Assembly: GCA_001662425.1 (NCBI GenBank)
Contig: BDDC01000090.1
Coordinates: 4,963-68,962, forward strand
DNA: 64,000 nt
From: Chlamydomonas sphaeroides
Lineage: Eukaryota > Chlorophyta > Chlorophyceae > Chlamydomonadales > Chlamydomonadaceae
Reading direction: 5' to 3'
Under the pieces are notes generated by a model. The model saw nothing but the letters and a program-made list of their open reading frames with translations, was not told where the DNA came from and searched no databases. How positions within the stretch are numbered: position 1 is the stretch's first letter; each line of letters starts with the position of its first letter. The position numbers were made by a program, and so were the translations under genes. Positions 22,604 to 32,400 of the stretch are shown piece by piece.

Positions 22604-22688
22604 GGAGCCGAGGGCCCTAGTGCACCGATATGACCTGATTTGCCGATGGCCTCCCTGGCTGTGAAACGGCGACCTTCGCTTTGCGGTG

Positions 22689-23339
22689 TAACAGTAACAG
22701 TAACAGTAACAGTAACAGTAGCAGTAGCAGTAGCAGTAACAGTAACAGTAACAGTAACAGTAACAGTAACAGTAACAGTAACAGTAACAGTAACAGTAAC
22801 ANNNNNNNNNNNNNNNNNNNNNNNNNNNNNNNNNNNNNNNNNNNNNNNNNNNNNNNNNNNNNNNNNNNNNNNNNNNNNNNNNNNNNNNNNNNNNNNNNNN
22901 NNNNNNNNNNNNNNNNNNNNNNNNNNNNNNNNNNNNNNNNNNNNNNNNNNNNNNNNNNNNNNNNNNNNNNNNNNNNNNNNNNNNNNNNNNNNNNNNNNNN
23001 NNNNNNNNNNNNNNNNNNNNNNNNNNNNNNNNNNNNNNNNNNNNNNNNNNNNNNNNNNNNNNNNNNNNNNNNNNNNNNNNNNNNNNNNNNNNNNNNNNNN
23101 NNNNNNNNNNNNNNNNNNNNNNNNNNNNNNNNNNNNNNNNNNNNNNNNNNNNNNNNNNNNNNNNNNNNNNNNNNNNNNNNNNNNNNNNNNNNNNNNNNNN
23201 NNNNNNNNNNNNNNNNNNNNNNNNNNNNNNNNNNNNNNNNNNNNNNNNNNNNNNNNNNNNNNNNNNNNNNNNNNNGCAGTAACAGTAGCAGTAGCAGTAA
23301 CAGTAGCAGTAGTAGTAACAGTAACAGTAACAGTAACAG
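22689..23339 (+). repeat. (AACAGT)n hexamer array with internal assembly gap
   Basis: AACAGT units, with some AGCAGT and one AGTAGT variant, flank the N gap on both sides. The array starts about 85 bases after the LINE remnant's stop codon, at a GTGTAACAG junction. Confidence 0.9.
22802..23275. other. Assembly gap (474 N)
   Basis: Undetermined bases inside the AACAGT array. The true length of the array is unknown. Confidence 0.95.
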
Positions 23340-24282
23340 ACAACCGCACACAACCGTGCACACAGTGTACGACACCCAGCCAAGAGCAACTATGCAACAC
23401 GGAACCCGACCCAAGAACAGGACACACAACCCGACACACACGAAACCTCCCAAACCCAACCCGGTAGGCGCAGGGAACGCACAAGCTCGAGGGGACGCAT
23501 CTGCCAGCGGCGTGCGAAACGGCCTGTGGTGAGGCGACGGAGGTGGAGGATGAGAATATAAGACGCGAGGGTGGAAGGGGAATGGGGGAGAAGGGCCCAG
23601 CCCACATACCGGCTCGCTCAGAGCTCCTTCGCGTGGGGCAGGGGTGGAGGCACAGGTGGCGGCATTGGCGTGACAGCTGAGGCAGCAGCGGAGACAATTG
23701 GAGCGTCGTCCGCAGGCAAGGCTGCGCCGCCATATGCCTCGTATATGTAGCATAGCCGTCCGGGGCATCAACCCAGGGGGCGCCATCAATGATCCATGGT
23801 GGCCAGTCGTCGGGCTGCATGTGGCCATGGGGCGCAGCAATGGTCGTGGTACACGAGATGGGAGGGGGTTGTGTGGCCGGCAGGGAATCGGCGTGTAGCG
23901 GCGGTGGCGATAGTGATGGCGGTGGCGGCGTAGATGGTGGCGATGGCGGCCATCCATTTGGTGTGAGGATCGGCAGCGGGGGGCCGACGGAGGTGGAGGG
24001 ATTGGCGGGGGCGGCGCCGGGTTAAGTAACGGGGATGCGGGCATGGGCGGGGGCGGAGGTTCGCTCTGTCGCTCTACAGGTGCGCGGAGCTCCCTCTCGT
24101 GTGCGGGGCTGGAATGGGCTTCGTTCGCTGTTTTCGTTGTTATGGGCCGGTCCCCACGCCAGCGGCAGTGCATGCCGGATTAGCCAGCGCAGCTTGCCTG
24201 GTCTACTACTGCATCCCTTTACGCCCTGGTCAGGCACGTTAGCATGCCAATCGGCGCTGTTGGCACTTCCGCGTCGTCCCCA

Positions 24283-24428
24283 CTAACCGCGCAGGAATTC
24301 AAGCTGCCCCTGGACTACATACCTCCTCCTACGTTTGTAATCCAACCGGTCTTGTCTTTGAGTCCCTGGCACCCTGGGCTGCCAGTAAGGCGGTTGTCTC
24401 AGGTACCTTTCACTGACTCCCACGCTGG
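24283..24428 (+). repeat. Diverged repeat, copy 1
   Basis: It shares with copy 2 the ordered blocks ACTAACCGCGCAGG, GGCTGCCAGTA, CAGGTACC and CACGCTGG at nearly equal spacing (about 138 versus 134 bases overall), with poor identity between the blocks. Confidence 0.45.
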
Positions 24429-25481
24429 TTCTACAGTCAAAGGGGCGGAGGTGGGGTGTGTGCGCGTGTGGCTAGGAACGGCACGGGGGGTAGTGGGGGA
24501 GCCGGCGGTGGTGGGGGCAGGGGAGAAGGAAGCGGTGGAGGGATAGGGTGGGCATGCGCATGGCAGAGAGAGAGAGCGATATCGCCAGGGGGTGGCTCAG
24601 CGGCACAGAAATCGTGGCAGCAGGTGACAGGAGGGCGGGGGGGTCGCAGACAAGTATGTGTCCGTCGTCCATCAAGATCCGTGGTACCGGCCCAGCAACA
24701 ACGCGCGGTCGTTCTGTCTCTCGCCCCGGGTTGCGGTGTGGGTGGCGGCTGCGCCAAGACCTGCCCGTCGCCCCGTACCGACCGTCTGTAGCCCGCGTCC
24801 AACCCCATTCCACAGGTTCGGTGCCCGTTGCGTTGGGTTGGGCTGGGATGTCGTGGCCCCGCGCCAGTAGCAGCCAACGGACCCCTCAACATGTTTGGCT
24901 GGATAACGCGCCGTTACGCGCTCAGGTATGTCGCACAGCCGCACTCCTGTCTTCGGCCTTGTGGCCTGCCTGACGTCACCTTTCATCCCAGACTACGCAG
25001 GAGATGTCGATGAGTTCACGTTTTCGCAAGTTACAGATATTCCTTCTTTGACTTCGTTCTAGTTTATCATTATCCTGGGAGCTGGGACCCTGAATGGCCG
25101 GCAGCCCTGGCAACGCCTGAGCCTGCCTGCGGGCCTCGTCTCTCCTACCTGGGCAACGCTGGGCACTGGCACCTGATGGCCTGGCTGCACTTCAGTCCAA
25201 TCATGCTGGCTTCATCTGCTCTGCTGTCTGCTCGCTGGCCTTCGGACGCTGACCAACCGGGACGGGGACGGGCAGCGTGCCAGCATGCAGCCCAACATTA
25301 GAAGCAGCAATGCCGCGTCGGCTCGACAGCATACCGGTACCAGATGAAGAATGCGATTGCCGCACGCTGCTGCAACTCCAGGGTTCCACTCCCGGATGCT
25401 GCTAACCCTTTGCGACCGGAGCCCTCGATGGTCGCCTGGATCCTTACGAAACTCCCGCACTCTGGACGAAAAACCCTTTTA

Positions 25482-25623
25482 CTAACCGCGCAGGCTGCCA
25501 AGTTGAAACTCGACAACCCGGCTTTCACAATGTTAAGATGCTCACCGGTGTAGTCTTGGGTTCCCGAGGCTGCCAGTAGTACTGGCGTTTGTCGCAGGTA
25601 CCCTACCCTGACTTGCACGCTGG
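25482..25623 (+). repeat. Diverged repeat, copy 2
   Basis: Partner of the repeat at 24283-24428, same orientation, carrying the same ordered blocks. Confidence 0.45.
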
Positions 25624-26795
25624 CTCATGACCCCCCCCTCCGGAGGCAGGATCCTGCCCACGCGTAACCCTGCGTGCCGCGTGCCACCATACATCAAACA
25701 TAAAAACCAGAGTTGCGAAGGCAGCACGGTATCCGGCACTAGAGTGCCAAGACCACCCGTGCTCTTGTCAGCAACCGCGTCGCGTGTTGCCCACTATGCA
25801 GGACTATGCTGAAAAGTTGTGCATTCGCCCCAGGGCGCGAGAAAGCATTCAGAGCGATGTGGGCAGTGGGGGAAGCAGGGGAGACTGGGGAAAACCGTGA
25901 CCTTCAGGCTGTGCCAAGTACGGTACTGGCGGTGGTGAGGCAGGTGAGGCCAAGCCAGGGGGGTTCTCCCATCGGCCAAGCTGTCGCGGCGACTGTCGCA
26001 CGCGATCATCCTGACGTCGTGCCTGGCGCAGGACGGCTTCACGCACATAAGTACAGGTGGCTGGCTGTCGTGCGCTGCTGTGGTGACGAGTAATGCGGCC
26101 TGGGGCTCGGCCTACTACGGCGCTAACTTGCGGCGTTTGGGAAGTCGACTTGGTACGGCTACACGCACACGACTGGGGGTTTAAGACAGTTCGCACTACG
26201 ACCAGGTCAGACAAGACGTAGATTAGTACGCCAGACGGTGTGTGTGCGCTGGCCTGGCGTTGCAGAGATTAAAAATCGCGCTTGCGAACACTTGCCTTCA
26301 CTTGCGCACCGTGAACTACGGGAATTGACTCCAAAGTGACCACACCCCGTTTCTGTGCCAGTGAAGACCTATGCTGGCAATATCAGAAGCTACTGCGCGC
26401 TGTTGGTTGCGTTGACGCGCAGCGTCAGTAGCGTACCTGAGTACAACCGTGTACGGACCTGGAAGTCAGCCGAGAACTCTGCATCCATGCCGCAATCGAT
26501 TAAACGGTGCCGCAGTTGAAGTGTTCTGGACAGCAACTTCGTCAGCATCTCATTGCGCTTCCTGCGCCCGTCATCAACGTTAGAAAAATCGGGCCGTGTG
26601 AGCTAATACCGACGTCGCGCGTACGCTGCAAAGAGCAATTTCAGGTATGGGCTACACGCCCGTGTGCAGCAGCAGCATCTGTTAAGCGCGCCGCAGAAAT
26701 TCGTCCAAAGGCGAAGGACGGATTGGCAGCTGTGCGGCCACGCTGGGGCAAAGACATTCACTGAGGACACACAAACACTCCGCTTGCAGCGCAGA

Positions 26796-27671
26796 ATGGA
26801 ATCGTGCGAGAGCGACCGGACGACAGTCGACAGCGTTGAACTGTCCGAGGAAGAATTCGTCGATGTGGATGGAATGGACACGTCAATGTCTTGCGTTGAC
26901 TGGCAGCGTGCGACGTCGCCCAGGTGCCGTTTCAACTACGTCGCTGACGGAGCCATGGAATGTGCGGAGGAAGACCCAAGCGAAGCCTCGGGCAGGCTTA
27001 GCGATGTCGCCGATCGGCACGACGACGAAGGGCTAGGCTCGTCACCAGACGTGGACGTGCCGACACGCAGCCCATCACATTGTCCATGCCCGGGTTACGC
27101 ACACGACGCACAGGCCGACACGCCGGACTTGCTGGACATCATGCTGGAGGGTACGTCTGCTGAGGTTGCCCTGAGCTAGGCCGCGGTGCTGACACGCACT
27201 CCGTCGCACCGCGAAATCCCTCGCACGCCGCTCATCCGTCCCGCTGCCCCCCGCCGCGCAGAGTTGGCAGCCGACACGTCCTGCCCCTTCCTACAACACC
27301 TCTCCATCCCGACTCTTCTGGGCGAGTCCCGTTTGCAGCCATCGCCTTGCTCCCGCGGCGCCACCGTGGGCCTCGCCTCGGCGCCCGCGCCGCAGCCGCA
27401 CGGCGCTGCGCCCGACGCCACCTGGGAGGTGGCTCGACCCGTGTTGCACGACCCGGCCGCGCCGCCCTCCGGCGTGGCGCGTGCGACCCCCCGCACGGCC
27501 AAGGACGCGGGCGGGCATGCGACTGCCGGTGTGTGGCCCGCGCCCGCGGCCTCCGCTGGCGGGGCCCTCGACCAGGCGCCATGGTCTGCGCCAATGCACG
27601 CCGGCGCCGACCTCGTCAGCGAGCGCCCTTCAAGCCTTGCGGTGCCGCGAAATGTGAGGCGCGGTCGCTGA
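26796..27671 (+). CDS. Hypothetical acidic protein, two exons
   Basis: Exon 1 (26796-27150) starts at the first ATG of an open frame and ends at a GTACGT donor. Exon 2 (27262-27671) follows a GCGCAG acceptor, in phase. The 254-residue product is acidic in its first 120 residues (for example VELSEEEFVDVDGMD and DRHDDEGLGSSPDVDV). It is rich in Ala and Pro afterwards and ends in RNVRRGR. It has no membrane helix, signal peptide or known domain. Support comes from the in-phase splice and the non-GC-driven acidic composition of exon 1; there is no homology evidence. It could be a nuclear or disordered protein, or a chance model. Confidence 0.4.
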
Positions 27672-29123
27672 GTCGGCGCTTGGGGTGCGTGTTGTTTGGG
27701 ATTGTCTATCGGTTTAGAGCCGGGTTGCAGTCAAGTCGCGATCGCCATGACTTCCAACCAACGACGAATCGCACCCTGCGCTCGAACCGCAGGACGGGGC
27801 GGGCTGGTTCGCCTGCCGCCTGCAGCGCCTCCGCGCGTCGTTGCAGCGGACGCAGCCGTAGGGCAGGGGCCGGGGCCGCCAAGAGGCGATTGGCCACAAG
27901 CGTTGGCGGGCACGCCTTGGCGCTTGGCCAAGTGCCTGGGGAGCCTGCATCTCAAAACAGAGCGCATCATACAAGTACTTCAAACTCTATACGAGACCTG
28001 CATTTATGTCGTGGGCAGGGTGAGGCTTGGTGGGCTTGAGGGGGCGTGCAGCGCGGCCCGGCGCGTGCACCTTGCAAGCGGTGGAGCACCGGCCGCCAGG
28101 CCCAACGCGGTGGGCACCGGAGCCTCGTGTGTTGGGAATTAGGGTTGAGGCATCGGGGACCAGGAGGGGACAGCACACTGCACATCTGGGGTGGGGAAAC
28201 ATGGCGGTCGGGGCCCCCGACCATGGGCGCTGCCGGCGCCACGCAGGCTGCGGCGCTGGCATTGGCGTGTGGCTGCGCTACCTGCAGCGTACATCTTGGT
28301 GACACGGCGATCAGGGCTAAATAAGGTGGACCCATCCTGAATGGGGAGAAGGGCGCAACCGCCCCCCACCCCTTACGGAAGGCAGTCGGTCCGCGCCCCT
28401 AGCCACTGCGCGGCGGGGGCTACGCCCCAAGTTGGCCGCGAGGCAACCCAGGGATCGAGTGAGGCTGCGCCAAGCAGTGAGTGAGGTGTGCTTCCTTTGT
28501 CCGGGGGTCAAGGGAGCTACAACGCGCTTTATTGCCGGGGTTGGCTTCCTGCCAAGGCAGGAAAGGAGTGTTTTCCTTGTGTATTTTCCTTGTGTGCCTG
28601 CCCGCCGGAGCAGCCGGCGGGTGACGGCTTGCCCGAAGTATTGCGTAGCTGGTTGATCGGGGCGCTCGCCAGGGCCCAGGATAAAGTCGTAGCGACACAT
28701 CGAGCTCGGTCGGTGCATAAGGCTGCGCGGCGCTCCGAAGCCGCGCAGCGGCACATCGGACCGTGCGTGTGTGATTTAATGGTATGAGCGGCATGCGGCG
28801 CTTGGTGGTTGCTGGCACGCTGCGTTGTATGTGTGGAGCAAAGCAGACGGCGGCAGCTTGGTGCTGCCTGCGCCAGCAGGCGGGAGGCCCTCCTGACAGC
28901 GGGGGCCGCCGGGGTGTGTGGGCTGCGTGGGGGCGTGCTGGTGGTTGCGGCGGGTGCGTGGGGTTGCAAGGCAGGTGTGTGGGTACGTGGGTACCCAGTG
29001 GGGCGGGGCATGTAACACGCAGCACAGACCTGCTTCCTGCACCTGTCAACCTCGCGGAGTTTCAGTGCGTCGCCCGCCAGTGGTTGCTGGATAGCGATGC
29101 TCCTCCAAACCTAGGGCCGAGGG
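27672..29123. other. Gene-poor stretch with short palindromes
   Basis: No gene is recognised. One open frame around 27740-28142 contains a coding-like LKTERIIQVLQTLYETC segment without known relatives. The part from 28330 to 28680 carries several short perfect inverted repeats, described separately. Confidence 0.4.
28548..28621. repeat. Short perfect inverted repeats
   Basis: CCTGCC-AA-GGCAGG lies at 28548-28561. CCCGCCGG-AGCAG-CCGGCGGG, with 8-bp arms, lies at 28601-28621. Both would form stable hairpins. Confidence 0.8.
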
Positions 29124-29353
29124 GCTGCCGTCGGTCGTACTGGCTGGGGGCTTATGGGTCGCGTTGCATAGCTGTGGGTGCTGCCGTGCGTGTAAGGTGC
29201 TGTCCACTAGGGATGGGCAGATTGGGATGGCGGGCGGCTGCTGGGTTGCGGCACGGTGGGCGGAGGAGGGGCCGCGTCAGAGGGCAGATGCCCTGAGCCG
29301 CGGAGGCGCGGCCTAGCGCGTAATGCAGTGGCGCTCGCCAGCCCTCACACAGC
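29124..29353 (+). repeat. Dispersed repeat copy A (inverted partner at 49391-49620)
   Basis: Reads forward as the reverse complement of 49391-49620 with about 75-80 percent identity by eye. It includes the nearly exact core GGCTGCTGGGTTGCGGCACG and the block AGGGCAGATGCCCT. It lies within 100 bases of the 3' end of the giant gene. Probably a transposable-element fragment. Confidence 0.75.
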
Positions 29354-29454
29354 CACGCCACAGCCACAGCAAACGGAACCTGGGCCGTCGATCCGTGCGC
29401 GTCAACACCTCCCCCAGCCGCAGCCTTGGCAAGACATTCCTTGTCCGTGCCCCT

Positions 29455-32400
29455 TCACAGCCCCGCCGCCGCCACCGCCGCCATGGCCGCCGCGGCGCCG
29501 CCCCCTCCCGTCGCCGGCAGCGCACCCGTGCAGGCGTGCAGCATCCAGGCCGCCCAGTGGCGCATCGTGCGCTGCTCCCGGCCCCTCGCCGCCGCCAGCA
29601 GCTCCTGAAGGTACTCGAGCACACCCGGGCTGCACCGAAGCGCCGCCAGCAGAGCCTCGCGGCCTGGAGACCGACTGCCTCCCGTAGCGGCCGACGCAGC
29701 CGCCGACGCGCCGCCAACGCTCGTGCCGCCCCGGCTGCGCTGCGGATCCAAGCCCGCCTCGGCTCCTGCGCCGCCGCCGATGGCTGGACCGCGTATGGCA
29801 GCCAGTGCCGCTGGCCAGGCATCTCCCTCGCCGCCCTGGATTCCAAAGTCCAGTCCGTCCAGGCCGCCGCCGGCGAAATCCGAATCCATGTCACCGCTGC
29901 GGAACACCACGGATCCATAAGCCAGCTCACTCGGCCCCGTAACAGCTGGGCTGGACGCCAGCACGCCATCGGGCGCTGCGGCAGCTGAGTGAGCACCGCC
30001 GCCGCCTGAGCCCGCGCCGCCGGCAGACCGAGTGCCTCGGCGGCTGCGCGGCGGCTCCGCCAGCTCCTTCTCCAGAGCCTGCGCGTCGTCCCAGAAGGAC
30101 GCTTCGCGCTCCGCCTGGTCGCCGCCGTCGTACCCGTCGTACTCGTCGGTCAACAGAAGGTTGACCGCCAGGCCAACCGCCGAGGAGCGGACGGCGCCGT
30201 GCGCGTCCGCCTCCGCCGCCTCGCGCCCCACCGGTGTGCCGGGATCGGCGCCGCCGGGGCCGCCGCCGCCGGCGCCGCCTCCCGTGGGCGTTCCCGGCAT
30301 GCCCTGCCCCGTCAGCCGGCGCAGGTCGCTGCTGCGGTGGCGCATGAAGGCGGCGCTTGAGGGGCTGGGGCTAGCGGCGCCGGTGCCGGGCGGGCCCGGG
30401 GTCCGCAGGATCTCCTCCGGCGCCGGCGCGGGCAGCGTGATCAGGCCCACCAGGCACTCGGCCAGGCCGGGAGCGGCCGCACCCGCAGCCTCCATATCGT
30501 CGCCACCCTCGCCGCCCTCGGCGGTCTGGCTCGGCGGCGCCGCCAGCACCCGCAGCAGCGCGGCCTTGCCGTCGGCCGTCGCCGCCAGGTTTGCCAGGCT
30601 GCCCAGCAGCAGCAGCGCCAGCCGCAGCAGCAGCAGCAGCGGGCTGCCGGCCAGCTCCTGCCGGTCGCCGGCCTCGCCGCCGCCGTCGGGCTGCGGCAGG
30701 GAGTCAGGTAGCTCCAGCCTGCTGGCCCCGTCCAGCAGCTGGTAGCAGCGCCACAGCAGGTGCAGTGCGGTGCAGAGAAAGGTGCCGCGGCTGCTGGCGC
30801 AGACGGCGCGGTCGGCTGTTGGTGCTGGCTCGGCGCCGGCGAGGCTGGGGTCGGGGGTGGCGGCGCGGCCGGGCTGCTCGGCCGCGGCACCTGCACGTCC
30901 GGCGAAGGTGAAGCCGTCGAAGCTGGTGCGGTTGCCGGCGGAGGGAGGGCTGAAACCGTCGAAGCTTGTGCGAGCGCCGGCGGCAGACGCCGCGGCGCCA
31001 GAGCCGGCGCGGCCGACGGCCGACGGCAGCTGCGCCGCAGCCGGCGGCCGCGGCTGCAGCAGCGCGGCGCAGATGGAGGGGTGGCATGAGGTGAGGTTCT
31101 GGATGGCGCCGGCGGCAGCGGCGGCAGCCGACAGCGACGGCGCCAGCGCGGTCCAGGAGTCGTCGGGGTTGTCCAAAGCCGACGCCTCGCTGGCCAGGGC
31201 CGTGCCGGCGGAGGCGGCCCGCGAAGGCGGCGCGTCAGCGGCGGGCGCCGCTGCCGGCGGCGCCGTCAGGGACAGGGACGCGGCGGCTGCGGCCTCGGCG
31301 ACGGCGTCGCTGCTGCTGGCCCCGCCGACGGTGGCTGCCACAATTGCGGCATTGGTGCTGGCTGCTGCTGCGTTGGCTGCTGCTGCGCTGGCTGCTGCTG
31401 CGTTGGCCGCCGTTGCGGAAGGGCCGGCGGTGGCGAGGGTGCCTAGCCGCGAGGGGGCTCGGGTGACGGGCGGCTGCTGCCCCGCGGCCGGCCCTGACGC
31501 CGAAGCCTGCCCGGCTAGGGTCTGGTCTGCGCCTGCCGGCTGGCCCTGCGCCTGCGCCTGGGCTTGTGCTTGCGGGCCCTGCGCCTGCCCCTCCAGCTTC
31601 TGTTGCTGCTGCTGCTGCGCGTGCAGCAGCTGGTGGCGCGAGCTGCCGCGTGTGGCGATGGGGCTGGAGGGCCAGGCGGGGCTGCCCAGCGGCGCAACCA
31701 GCGGCGTCGCCAGCGGCACCACCAGCGCGCTCAGCACGGCCGGCATGGGCGGGGCGCCCGGCATGGCGCTCGCAGCCATCAGCGAAAGCGCCGCCGCGGT
31801 CGAAGCGGGCGCGGTCGCCGGCTTGGGAGGCACCACAGGCGCTGCGGCCGCAGGTGGTTCCGGCTGCGGCGGCGCCGGTGCGCTAGCGGCAGCGGCAGCG
31901 GCGGGGCCCCCGCTAGCGGAGCCGCGGGCGCCGGGCGCGGCAGGGCCGTCCTCGGAGGCACGGTCGCTTCGGCTCGCGCCCCGGCTGCGGCTGAGGTGGC
32001 GCTCGACCCCCGGGACAGCGGCAACGTTGGCCGGCCGGGTGATGGTGGGCAGCCTGGTCTGGGCCTGCGCCTGCGCCTGCGCCTGCGCCTGGGGCTGGGC
32101 CGGCGCCGAGTGTCGGAGGGGCACCTCTCGCCCCACCTCACGAGGCGGACTGCCGTGGGCCGAGCCGCGCACGCCACCACGGCCGGCCTTGGCCACCGCC
32201 GCCGGCAGCTCCTGCGGCGCCTGCAACTGGCGCCGCCGGGCCGGCGAGCAACCGGCGCCGCCGCCATGGCTCTTAGCGGTGCTCTCCCCCGCCCGCTCCC
32301 GCTCGACGGTAGCTCGGGAGCGGGCGTCGGGCGCCCGGCCGCCGCCGGCCCTCACCGGCGAACCGGCGCCGCTGCCGGGGCCGGAGCCCCCTCCGCCTCC

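Larger units (their letters stand above)
23340..26795. other. Gene-poor, less GC-rich stretch
   Basis: The first 700 bases have a biased composition that gives Pro/Arg/His-rich open frames on the minus strand without any family resemblance. Two diverged copies of one sequence (24283-24428 and 25482-25623) are described separately. No gene is recognised before 26796. The last few hundred bases may be the promoter and 5' UTR of the gene starting there. Confidence 0.45.

Noticed and set aside
22267..24173. Open frames of more than 500 codons through the hexamer array and N gap
   Set aside because: A 6-bp repeat has no stops in most frames and N is read as X. The repetitive Val-Thr or Leu runs are artefacts.
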